Assembly (NCBI GenBank): GCA_013398955.1
Contig: VWPU01004544.1
Coordinates: 1 to 64,000, forward strand
Source of the DNA: Callaeas wilsoni
Taxonomy: Eukaryota > Chordata > Aves > Passeriformes > Callaeidae
Reading direction: 5' to 3'
DNA length: 64,000 bases
In this document: positions 41,207-53,900 of the stretch, in pieces
How positions within the stretch are numbered: position 1 is the first letter of the stretch
Layout: every line of letters starts with the position of its first letter
The notes under the pieces: generated by a model
What the model was told of the DNA's origin: nothing
Seen by the model: only the letters and a program-made list of their open reading frames with translations
The model's database searches: none
Position numbers and translations under genes: made by a program

Positions 41207-41279
41207 GCGCCGGACGGGGGTGGGCGAGTGAGGCAGCGGCATCGGGAAGCGGCGCCGGACGGGGGTGAGCGAGTGAGGC
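41207..41279 (+). repeat. 28 bp direct duplication at the SMC2 first-exon donor
   Basis: Two 28 bp copies, 41207-41234 and 41252-41279, start 45 bp apart and differ at one base. In the second copy GGGGTGAGC forms a good splice donor (GT at 41265-41266). In the first the same place reads GGGGTGGGC, a much weaker donor. Confidence 0.85.
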
Positions 41280-41930
41280 TCCGGGAACGCGGAGCGAAGC
41301 GGGGCTGCCCGCGGCCCATTTGGCATCAGAGCCGGCAGGGAGGGCTTGCTGGAGCAGGGTCAGTGCCGAGGCCGCGGGGGCAGCGCGATGAAGGCGGCAG
41401 GGTCGGGGATGGGACTGTGATGGGTCTTTGTTCGCGGTGCCTCAGAGCCGAGGCTGCCGTTTCCCTGGGATTTAGCCCTCGCGGGCGGTGTGGCTGAGCA
41501 GGTACAGCAGTCCTGCAAGCGGGAAACGGAGGCTCTGCCGTGTTCTGAATCACCCGGGCCTTTCTTTCCTCTGCGCTGGCGGCCAGCTTTCCGACAAACC
41601 GTGGTTTTGCCACGAGTCTGTACCCAAGTGTTGTAATAAACTTTGTGTAAAGGCAAGTCGCTTAAAAATGCTGAAGTACAGGTTATTGTTAGGATGCTGC
41701 CTGTGTCTGTGGTCTACTTGGCTTTTTTCGTTTATAAATGCATGATATTTTTATTGTAAAAGGCATGCGTTCTTTCCATTTTCTCACAGGTCTAGTTGGT
41801 TGTTTGGCAGTATGATTCATTTGTTTATTCTTTTTTCTTTACTCTGAAATAGGTAGGATTGTAGTCCAGATACCTTTCTTAGTGCTTCTCAGAGGAATAC
41901 TTCTCCTGGTCCCTTAGGAACATCGAGAAG

Positions 41931-44900
41931 ATGTACATCAAGTCAATTGTTCTTGAAGGTTTTAAATCCTATGCTCAGAGGACGGAAATTTATGACTTTG
42001 ACCCGTTATTCAATGCCATTACTGGCTTGAATGGTAGTGGCAAATCCAATGTCTTGGACTCCATCTGTTTCGTGCTCGGCATCAGCAATCTGTCACAGGT
42101 AAAGAGACCGGAAATTTAAGAAAAATCTTTCTTCTGTCAGCAAAGTTTCATGTTACTCTAGTGAATAACCTCCCACGGAAGACCTGAAGTGGTGCTTCTT
42201 TGAAACAGATAGTTTCATTATTTGGATTTTTCATTACATCAGTTTGGGTCTCTGTCACTGTTGCTTAATCTTACATTAAGGCTGAGTTACAACTTCATCC
42301 ATATACCACAGTTACACAAAGTATGTGGCCTAAAAACAGACTAAAGATAACCACTTAAAATGTAACAACTTCAAGCCAAAGGTCTTTTGCATCTAAAGGC
42401 ACTAATTTACTAATTTGTAATAAATGTTTTCTGTTCTGGATTGGGTCTTAAAATCTGGCTATTTGGTTCATCAGACAAATATTTAAAAGTGGTTTTCATG
42501 CAGTGCGTGCTATTTAAGAGATAATAGATCTGCTTTATTCTCATAAAAACCTGTGTGCTCTGACATCAACTTTAATCTCTGTCTGAAGGTGAATTTTAAA
42601 TTTCCTTTCTTTCCCGCCCCTACCTTCCCCCAGTTGTAAACAAAGCCAGCAGACCTCCAAGGAACAGTTTCTGAATCATTTCCCTGTGAATTGCATTGTG
42701 AAAAATAAATGCTTGTTAAATAAACTTACTGGCTGGCTTTTTTACACATGTATTCGGTGTTTCTCAGGAGCCTCATGCAGAAACAATTAGCTGGATAAAT
42801 AAAACTAGACTGGCACACACTGATTGTGGTTTCACAATGATAGCACCTTCCAGCTCCCATGTGTCTGTTCACATGAACTCTTAAAACATGCAGCTAGATC
42901 TTCTTTTATTTCATTTCACTTCTCCAAAACCTGCAGCAGTACAATGAAAATGTGAAATTGATTACTTTCAAAAAAGTATTTATCTATTCCCTGGACTTAG
43001 GTGCGAGCTTCCAACTTGCAAGATCTAGTTTATAAGAATGGGCAAGCTGGAATTACAAAGGCGACTGTGTCTATTAATTTTGATAATTCAGACAAGAGTC
43101 AAAGTCCACTGGGATTTGAAGCTAATGATGAGATCACTGTGACTAGGCAGGTGAGTCTGTAATATCTTTATTTTTTAATAATCTATATACCTTTTTACCA
43201 TGCTCAACAGAGTGGTCAAGCAAAAAAAAGGGAAATTTTTAAAGTCTCTGAGTTTCTGCAGTAGAGGCAAGCAGAAACATTCTACATTGCTTCTACAGTG
43301 TAGTTAATAACACAGACTGTGGGAGTAGATCCAGTGTACTAACTAGAAATGTTCATAAAGCAAGTTATAATTTTCTATCTTGTGGCTTTTTCTGCTTTCA
43401 TACCTTCCTCTTAGTACCTGAACTGTCTGTTAAATTTGGTCTCCAAGGAAAAAGGAACCTTTATTTTTCTGATGAAGATGTTGGAGTTTTGTTTTTTGAT
43501 ATTTTTTTGATTGCTTGATTTTTCGAAGTAGAGTTTTTGGAAAGTTTCTTCAGTATTGTCCTCAATGACTAAACTTTCTTGTATTTTAGTTAAATATTTT
43601 AAATGTCAAACAAGGTCTGTTTTGATGTTCTGCACAGTATGCACATGCATGTGTATGCAAAGATATAATACATATGATTTGCTCAGATTTTTTATTCTCT
43701 ATTACAGTTTATATTCTCACAACACCAAGCAGCTTTTCTGTCTTTGTTCTCCAGGTTGTCATTGGAGGTAGAACTAAGTATCTTATCAATGGTGTTAATG
43801 CTGCCAACAGTCGTGTGCAGGATCTCTTCTGTTCCGTTGGGCTCAATGTCAATAATCCTCACTTCCTCATTATGCAGGTATTGTGTGCATGTTTATAAAA
43901 TCCAGAAAGAATGGGACTTGTACTAAATTTAAGGCAGGGGAAATAGTGGGAGAACGCTTCATTTCCTAAGTAGAGTGACATCTTATCTAGTAAAAATGAA
44001 GTGTCTGTTAAGTAGTTAAGATTTCCAGTACAGCATAGTTTGACCCTAAAACGCATCTTGCAGCACAGGACCTCATGTGGCCCTCATGTTAGCAAATTTT
44101 TCTAAAATATATGTTCCCATTTTATTTTCTATTTTTTTCTCCTTAACAGATAGGTGTTGCTTTTATAATTATGCTAAAATGGCGAATTTTATTTCATATT
44201 ATTTGTGCGCCATGTTAGACAGTATCTTGAAGGAAGCTATGTACCTTCTTAAGTCACTATTATCAAAAGAAGGCTGATGAATTGAGAAGACTGTAAGTGA
44301 CTAGGCAAATCCCTGAAATATTTGCAAGGAATAATAAAACAGAGCAGGATTTATTGTTTCAAATGTAACGGTCCCAGGTGGATGGCAAACATAGGGACAC
44401 TTTTATATATACTTTCTTTCTCCCTATTATATATGAGCTACATCACTAAAAAAGCTGGTTTATGACTAGGAGTTTATTCAACATCAGCAACCCAGTAAGA
44501 CTCTAGAAAAAATATTTGCATTGCTCCTTTAAGATGTGATCAGGACTGTGGATGATGAGCCTAAAATGCGATGTAAGGGCCATTTCAAGCACGTTACCTG
44601 AAAGAGTGACTTATTTGAACTTTGAAGAGCAAAACAATTGAGTAAATTAATTTATTGTTGTAGCAAAAAAAAAAAAAAAAGTGCTTGAACTAATAATACA
44701 ATGTATAAAAGTGAGTGGGGGGTTGGGGTTTTGGTTTTTCTTTTTACTACTGCATGGTACACAGCCACTGTTCTTGTTTTATTTTTCTGTCACCAGGGAC
44801 AAATTACCAAAGTTCTAAATATGAAGCCACCAGAGGTAGGAAAGCTGTGAGAGTTTTTTTGGCTGAAGTTTTACTGATCTGATTTGAATGATAAGAATCT

Positions 44901-47900
44901 ATATGTTGGGAGGGGAACAACAAAAATAAAGGTGTTGAAGGGAGATTAGATGTTCAAATTAGTTGAACCAATGCTAGCGTAAGAAGCAACATCAAAGCTT
45001 TTTGCGTTGCTTTGTTTTAGATTTTAGCTATGATTGAAGAAGCAGCTGGTACTAGGATGTATGAGTGCAAGAAAATAGCTGTCCAGAAAACTATAGAGAA
45101 GAAGGAATCCAAACTGAAAAACATTCAAACGGTACTACCTTTTGGAAAGTATAGTTTCATTCATATTTGTTAAAGATAACTGAACAACTAGTTTAATGTT
45201 GATTTTGACTTGTAGAATATTTCATTTCTGCACCTGGAACTAGATATACATGCCTAGACATGTTTAAAGTTTAGAGTTCAATAAAATAAGAATATAAATA
45301 TTCTGTTGTGTGTTTCAGGTCTTAAATGAGGAGATCAGTCCAACTTTACAGAAACTGAAAGAGGTATGGAAAAATTAGAAGGACGGTAAGGTAGGCCCTT
45401 CAAGTACTGAAAAAATACTTTCAACTACCCTGAACCAGTATGTTTTGGCTAAAATAATAGCATGTTTTCAAGCTCTGTAAAATCTTATAAGAGAGAGAAT
45501 TTTGTCATATTTCCAAATACAGAGAATGTGACATTTTGGACTTCCAGGAAATCCTAGAGAGAGATGTAGGGAGAAAGAAGAAAAAAAGAGAACTAGATAA
45601 AAATAGATTAAAAAGTGTCTTAGTTCTTAAAAAAACTAAGTCAAGTGGTGTTTCTGGTGTGCAATCAATTGTGTGAGTATTGTCTTAGCTGAGAATAACA
45701 TGAGAACATGAGGAATCCTTCCTCTTACTTACAAATGCTGATGTTTAGAGGTGCTTAGATTTCTGTAGTAGTCTTATGTAACATGGTTTTTCTATCAAAT
45801 TTTAGACCTCCTTTTATTTTTTCTTTCTTTCTTTTTTTTTTTTTTTTTCCTGCTCAGGAACGAGCATCCTATCTAGAATACCAAAAATTAATACGAGAAA
45901 TAGAACATTTAAGCCGCCTTTGTGTGGCTTATCAGTTTGTTCTGGCTGAAGAAACAAAGGTATCCTCCATTGACGTGTTAAAGGAAATGCAGTCTAATGT
46001 AAAGAAGTTTCAGGAATCAATGGCTGAAATTGAACAGAAGGTAAAACAACTTAATGAAGACATAGCAGAAATGGAAAAGGAAAAGGATAAGGTAAATGAA
46101 AACACAGTTGTACTTGTCTAAATACCTAAATACAAAGAATTTCAAGACACGGGAATTATTTTTACAGATAATATCCCCTCGAATTTTTATCTTCCTCTAG
46201 CGTGTGGCTTAGATTATGCATTGCTCATTGTCTGTTCATGGTCAGTTTTGTTTAGAAGACATCCATTTAAAGGGTGTTTTCTTGTCCGAAATGCAAATGA
46301 AAAATAACTGAAGCATAAAATCTCTTTGCCCTCATGTTTCCACTCTGTGTATTCAATGGTAAGTTTTGCCAGAGACTTTTTTCTCCCTTTCTGTTGATGT
46401 CTCAAAAGAAAAGTAAGCAAGCTTTTATTTGACAATAATCAGTATTGACTTCAATTTTGGGGGCAGTAAATTTAATTAGGTACAGGATGGCCCATAGAGC
46501 CTTTGAATGTCTAAATCCACCTTCTGTACAGGGACAGTGTTCCATCTTATGGAATGATGCAGGTCTTCAATAGTAGCTTCAAGTTAGGTTGGATTTCAGA
46601 GGGAAGAGATGTTCTGACCTTTTTATATTGGAGACTACTGCCTGCTTGGTCAGATTTCCTTCTACATAAAGCTCTGGACAGAAGACGAAATACTACAAAT
46701 ACTGCATTGGTTTCAGAGCTGAATTAAATTTCCTGTATTACTGATTGTAGGAAGTTGGTGGTAGACTCCGTGCACTGGAAGCTGCTCTTTCAGAAAATCA
46801 AAGAATTAATACAAAAGCACGAAGTGCTCTTGATCTCAAGAAGCAAAACCTAAAAGGTGAAGAGGCTAAGTACAATGAATTGGTAACACGTATGCAGAAG
46901 GTAAGATATTTGTTTATCATTTTCTTTACATACTAACTTTATTCAGATTGTGGGAACAGATGGTTTTTCTTTCCTGTTACAGTATGAAGAATCCTATGAT
47001 TGGCAAGAATTACATCAGGAAAGCAGAGAAAAATGTTAAGGGCATTGTTTAATTCGTACAGCATAGGTAGTAGGTTCCCATTAGAAAAAGAAATGATGCA
47101 AATACAAATAAAGTGCAGCTCTTTATGGTTCCAAATTTTCTCTTAAGCTCAGCAGAGGTCCCTGTAGCTTCAAACTATTATGCTCTCTGGACATATGTTA
47201 CTCTTAAAATTAAAAGAGAAATCTCTGCATTGCATATTTTTGACAACTGATGGTTTTTATGCAGGAGGATCACTTTTTAGATATTGGGAAGAGCGAGATA
47301 ATTCTTCTAGTTCTTGGGCAGTTCTGTATTTCATTTCTCTGTATTTCATCTCTCTGTAGATATTCAGTACACTCATGGGGCGAGTAACACATTTGAAAAC
47401 ATGCAAAGACCCTGCAAGATCACAAAATCTGATAAAGGGTCATAGAAATGTAGTTGATGGAACTATTTGTTGCTCGTAACCTAAACAACATGAATTTCAA
47501 GGTAATAGCCTCAGGTTCTCTCTTAGTTTTTTTTAAATTGTTTCTTTGTTTTGCTGAAGGATTCTAAAGCTTTAGCATCAAAGGAGAAAGAAGTAAAGAA
47601 TCTAGAGAAAGAACTAAATGTTTTACTGGAAGAAAGTGAAAAAGTTGCACAAGATTTAGCTGCAGCACAACAGCATTTTAATGCTGTATCTGCTGGCCTG
47701 TCCAGCAATAAGGACGGTGAAGAAGCTACCCTTTCAGGACAGATGATGATCTGCAAAAATGAAATTGGCAAAGCAGTAACAGAGGCTAAACAGGTAAGGA
47801 AAAAACCTCTGCCTGTCTCAGACTTGCCTTCATGCTTTTGAAAATTGTCTGAAAACCAATTGCCACACTCTTGAAAGTTCACAGAAAAGAGGTGCAGAAT

Positions 47901-50900
47901 ATCTATGCAAGATATTTTATACTTTGTCACATGCATTAAGCTAACTTTTTGATAAAATATAAACAAAATATCCTTGCACAGGAAAATTCTGTAGCATTGC
48001 TGCAAGGAAGTATTAGAAGCTGGCATTTGAGACACAAAGTAAGACTCACTGTACTTAAATGATCAATAGTATTGAATAGGAAAAAATTAGGACTGTTGTG
48101 CATGGTACACAATCAAAGAGATTTCTACAGTTAAACTTAATGGAATCAAAATAAAGATGCCTGAGATTGTGAAATAGAGAGTTTAGAAGAAACTATTTTC
48201 TCCTTAGTTAACTTGTATGCTACTCACACGACTGAAAGAGACAATGCTTGTTTTGTCTTAAGATAGAAAACCTCTGGTGGGGGAGTTCTGATAGTGGAGT
48301 TTAAATTTCCAAAGTTTACTTTCCTTGAATCACTTAAGGAGAAATTCTGCTTCCTAAAGGAACAAGGACAGCTGTATCTCACCTTATTTTACTTTGTTTC
48401 TTCTCAGACTCTAATCTTGTTCTAATATGTTACCATAGTTAAATACAGTATCTGTGGTTTTGTTTCCAAATAACGTGTGCCATTATTTTCAAAAGCCAAG
48501 GCTGCCTTTTGTCATATCTGCAACCGGTGGAAAATTTTATAAATTACGTGGGCAGCTTGATAGTGCAAGTGTTCTAAATTTGCACCTGCAAGACTGTCTT
48601 TGAAGATGTGGTTCCATATTTGCTTATTCTTTATAGACTCAAATGAAGTTGAATTATGCACAAAAAGAATTAAAGACAAAAGAAGCTGAAGTTAAAAAGA
48701 TGGATGAAGGCTACAAGAAAGACCAAAAAGCATTTGAAGCTGTCGAAAAAATGAAAATAACCCTAGAGAAACAAATAAAGGAGCTCAACTATTCAGGTCT
48801 GTACAGACTTCTGATGCATAATTTTGGGGGCAATCTGCAAAGGAGTATAAAAGTGTCATGAGTTGACCCTGACTGGATGCCAGGTGTTCATCAAAGCTAT
48901 TCTATCACACCTCTTCTCAACTAGACAGAGGAGACAATACACAGCAAAAGCTTGTGGGTTGAGATAAGGACAGGGTGAGATCACTTGGCAATTACTGTCA
49001 TGGGCAAAATAGACTTGACTTGGGGAAATCAATTTAACTTAATTTCCTAGGCTCTATTTTGTTCCTGATTTTCTGTACCTCCTCTCCATGAGTGGTGCAG
49101 GGGGACAGGGAATTGAGGCTGCCGCTTCTTCCTCCTCAGGGGCAGGACTCACACTTTTCCCTTGCTCCACCATGGGCTTCCTCCCAAGGGAGACAATCCT
49201 CCCTGAGCTTCTCCAGTGTGAATCCTTCTCACGGCCTGCAGTTTTTCACAAACTGCTCCAGCATGGGTCCCTCTCATGGGGTGCAGTCCCTCAGGAACAG
49301 GCTGCTCCCGTGTGGGTCCCCTGGGGGGTTACACATCCTGCCAGCAAACCTGCTCCAGCATGGGCTCCTCTGTCCATGGGTCTGCAGGTTCTGACAGGAC
49401 CCTGCTCCAGTGCTGGCTTCCACAGGCTGCAGGTGGATATCTGCTACACTGTGGACCTCCATGGTCCACAGCTGCCTCAGCATGGTCTGCACCACAGGCT
49501 GCAGGGGAATCTCAGCTCCAGTGCATGGAGCACCTCCTCCCTGTCCTTCTTCACTGGCCTTGGTGTCTGCAGGGCTGTTCCTCTCACATATTGTCACTCC
49601 TCTTTCCAGCTACTGCTGATAGGTTTGGCTTTTTTCCCCTTCTATAATATGTTATCCCAGAGGCTTCACCAGCATCAGCGATGGTCTTGGCCTTGGCCAG
49701 GGCTCTGTCTTGGGGCTGGCTGGAGGATGCAGAAGCAAAGGAAAACAAAAAAAATTGTGCTCTGCTTCCCATCAGGAATTAGAAGGCAATGTTCAGCCAC
49801 TTCCTGTGAAGTAGGACCTCAGTATGCATAAAGGCTGTTCTGGAAGACAAAGGCCTTAATAATGGATGCTCCCTTCTCTTGTCCTTTCTCTTAGCTTTTA
49901 CCGATAAGCACACCTTCATAATAGTATGGAATATCCCTTGGACCCCATATCCTGGCTATGTCCCCTCCCAGCCTATTGCCCACCCACAGCCTACGGGCTT
50001 TTGGAAGAGGGACTGAAGGGACAGCCTTGGTGCTGTGCCAGCATGCTTAGCAGTAGCCAAAACTGTGTTACATCTACGCCTTTTTAGTAGAAACACAAAG
50101 AACAGCACTATGAGGGCTGCAGTGGGGGCTGTTAACTCCATCTCACCCAGCCCCAACACAGGAGGGAAATGAAAAATCAAGTATGCTGCTTTCATGCATA
50201 AAGAAATTTCTCTCATCTAAGCTCTGCAAACTTTTAAACTTTCACAGAAAGCACCTTAAAATAATTTTATTTTATCAGCTTTGGGCAGAATGTTTTGAAG
50301 TTTGATGGCACAATTAAATTCCAGCTAAAATTTAGATGGAAAAAGAGACCAACATCCCTATTGTTTCCCAGTTCTCTGTACCTAAAGCACTTTTTAAAAG
50401 TTTGTTTCTCATGCCAGGTAACATTTGTTTCAGATACTACTCAAAACTGCTAACTGATATTCCAGATTAACCTTTAGAGAAGAACATTACACTTTAAACT
50501 TTTTCTTTGCATGTTTGGTGTCATGATGATATTAATTATTTTAGTCTGAAAATTTACAAAGAATTTTAGAAAGTCTTCTCTACATATATGTAGATAAACA
50601 GTGTAGGAAACCAATTTTTAAGCTAATAGGTTTCTCTGCTCTGGCTATATGTCTACTGCTTCTGTTCAACTCTGAAGAAGGGAAAGGAGAAGCCCTCTTG
50701 GCAAAAAAGAAGGCATTGACTTCTGATATCAGCCGGCTGAGAGAACTGAGTGAAAGTTTAATGGCAAAGTTTCCTCATCTACAGTTGACATACAAGTAAG
50801 ATCTCAGTGTGATCCTGAAAGATGTTTGAAAGGGCTTCTGGGGACTTTTACCAGATAATTCCACCAATGTCTTAGCTCTTGCTTTCCTTTTAGTGCCAGT

Positions 50901-53900
50901 GAATAATGACTGTCTTACCTGTTCTGCAAATTGAAGAGGAAGGAAAGTCACGAAATGTTATCATCTTAGCAAAGTCACTAGAATTTAAAAGTTTTGTCTG
51001 ATGGCATTTTCAAGTTGTAACTTCAGTAGCTAAAGCCATAGAATCCTAAGGTCTAAACTGGAAAATATGTAATCATTGTTTCCTGCCCGTGGACACAAGT
51101 AGACTTGCTCTTTGGAGGTCATCTCCAGTCAAATATCTGTATCCCCAGGTTTAATTTTTTGTGTAATAGGGTGAGCATATTCCTACAGCTGTGGTAATAA
51201 CAGAAGCCATTGGAAAAATCAATTGACAATTGTGTGAATAAATCAGGAATTACATTCTTTTAATGACTTTGTAACTGACTCTTTATTGTCAAATCTCTTG
51301 CTGTGAAGTATATAATTTAACCATTTTCTGCATGAGGTTCTTTTTCTGATAGAATTTAGAATTGCTTATATCAGAACAATAAGCATCATGGGTTTTAAAT
51401 ACACATTTTTTAAAGATGTGTGGGAGAAAAACAAACATGATTCATAGTCATAATTTGTATTTATTTTAAGACATCCAGAAAAAAATTGGAATCTAAACCA
51501 AGTGAAAGGCCCTGTTGTGTCTCTTTTCACTGTGAAAGATCTATCCAATGCCAAAGCCCTGGAAGTGGCAGCTGGAGGGAAGCTCTATAACATTGTTGTG
51601 GACACAGAAGTAAGTTTATTGCTTTAGTACAGAGCTCTGAATTTTGAGATGTGGTCATATGATTCGGGGTTGGCAAGCACATACCTTATTACTGAATGCT
51701 TGAGAGGGGTGGACCCATGTGCTTGTTTTAATTGGGTCAAGAAAATCGTGTGTAGTTGGTGGCAACAATGTGTTCTTCTTCCAATGCCCTATTGTCTCAC
51801 TTTACAAAATCACTTGTGTACTCAGATATGCTTTGTAACTGTTTTTCATTTGAGGTTACTGGCAAAAAGCTTTTAGAAAAGGGTGAACTAAAGTATCGAT
51901 ACACCATCATTCCATTAAGCAAAATTTCAGCCAGGTGTGTTCAAGAAGACACGGTCAAGTTGGCCCAAAGCTTGGTATGTAAATAAATACACTCTTTACA
52001 CTATATTGCTTCTGTCCCATTTTCATTTTGTTTCTGTACTAAAAACTTGGGATTCTTAATGGTTATACTAATAGGAATTTCTACAGGATTTGAGTGTATA
52101 TAGATTTTGTTTTCCTTTGTATCCTTTCAATTATGTGAGGTTTAAATGGGTATTAATTATTCCACCTGTAACTGAAAGAGTTTTAAAATGTACTGGTACT
52201 TTTAGAAAGAGTTTTTATCAGCAAAATACAGAAATAAAATTTGAAACTTCTTATAACTTAAGGCATACTAATTGCATTTCATTTGATTTCTAGGCTGGCC
52301 ATGCTAACTTGCATTTAGCCCTTTCTCTAATTATATATGAATCCGAGCTGCAGAAAGCAATGGAATATGTCTTTGGAACAACATTGGTCTGTAATAACAT
52401 GGATAATGCTAAGAAAGTGACTTTCGACAAAAGGATAATGACAAGAAGTGTTACTCGTGATGGAGAGGTGTTTGATCCCCAAGGAACTCTGCATGGAGGC
52501 AATTGCTGATTCTATTTGTAGAATATGAATAATATTGTGTGTCTGTTGATATGTTTACTGCTCTTGCATATTTTTTATAAAAATTAACAGTAACCTTTTT
52601 GTTTAGACACATACTGGGAATAATCTGTTTGAGCTAAAGTTGTCTTGAGCTTAAATTAATATTCATTAGTTTAAGAAAAAATTAATGACAAACTTCACAT
52701 AAAGTAATTTAGATTGTAAATACTTCAATCTTATCAGACTGTGTAATCCTCTTGGAAGCAGTGCTTGGAATTCAAGTACTTTTTCAAGTAATTCATCATT
52801 GGTTTGCAACAATTTCATAAATTATGAAAAGTTAGCTGTTTGCACAAGACATGCATGTGTAGTATTCAAAGCCTGCCAGAACTAAGTTCTGTATCAGAGG
52901 AGGTAGTCTTTCTCCTCTGAGAACTCTGACTTTAGCCTACCTGCCTTATCTGTTTCTCAACAACATTAAATCATCAACCTGCATTGATATTAATGTTTAG
53001 AATTTGCAATTACCAGTGGTGTATCCAGTGTTCTAATTCCAATTAGCCTGGCTTTTCAATTTTTTCATTGAACAGGTGCATCCTCACAGGCTGCACCGAT
53101 ATTGTCTAAACTTCAAGAAGTGAAAGATGTTGAAATAGAACTCAACAAAAAGGAATCTGAACTTGCAGCTGTAGAGAAGGACTTGGCAAGCTTGAAGATG
53201 GTCGCTGAAAAGTAAGGTTTGCACTATACTGTGTGCATCATTTCTCTTAATGTGACTGAGTAAATTTAATATAACGAGTTGTTTTGGGAGGCCATAGGCC
53301 TTCTGAGAAGTAATATGCAGAAAATAATTCCCTTCCTCCCTCTCCTCCCAATATAATCAGTAAGTTCAGCACTCAAAAAGCAAATTCAGTTTTTAGATAA
53401 CACATGCAAAAAACCTTTGTTTTGGATAATACAGGGCGAAAAAAAAAGGGTATACATTGATGTCTAGTTGAAATTGGTTGAAGTTTCATGAAGTCCACTG
53501 AAGAGTTGATCTGTTCTGGACATATTTTTAACACCTATACGGAATTCCAATTTATGATCAGTCTTATTTTTCTTGCAAGAAAATAAAAAGGTGTTAAAAA
53601 GGACTGTCTGAGTGATACTGCTGTAGATATTTAAATTAAACAATTTTAAGTATATTTGATTTTCAGGTACTCAGTTACTGAATACCATATTAAAAGATGG
53701 AATAGGAAAATATGTTTAGTCAGTTCTGAAAAAACGATATAAGGAGGTAGTGTTGCATAACATACTATCTACCAGCTGGATTTATTTTTTCAAATTGTTT
53801 TGAGCTGCAGTAGACTTCCAGAAATGTAGCCAAGAGGAGGAAAGAACTTTTGCTTTTAGGTATCTTTTCTTTAATTCTTCAGCCTAACATCTGTCATGCT

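Larger units (their letters stand above)
40740..41500 (+). promoter_or_regulatory. SMC2: SMC2 CpG island promoter with E2F-type site
   Basis: A sharp rise in GC and CpG begins at about 40740. There is no TATA box. An exact E2F consensus (GCGCCAAA, the reverse of TTTGGCGC) lies at 41172-41179, a YY1-like GCCGCCATC at 41133-41141 and a TGACG half-site at 41117-41121. The non-coding first exon probably starts close to the E2F site and ends at 41264, before GTGAGC. E2F control is in keeping with a cell-cycle gene but is inferred from the motif. The island is the only one between SMC2 and PTGR1. Confidence 0.75.

Noticed and set aside
40778..41613. Several open frames of 85-120 codons on both strands of the SMC2 CpG island
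   Set aside because: They are typical stop-poor GC-rich frames. No homology, and they conflict with the promoter and non-coding first exon.
49088..49831. Plus-strand 247-codon open frame, the longest in the window
   Set aside because: It lies wholly inside the solo LTR and spans its minisatellite, so the frame follows from repeat periodicity and low stop density rather than from coding.
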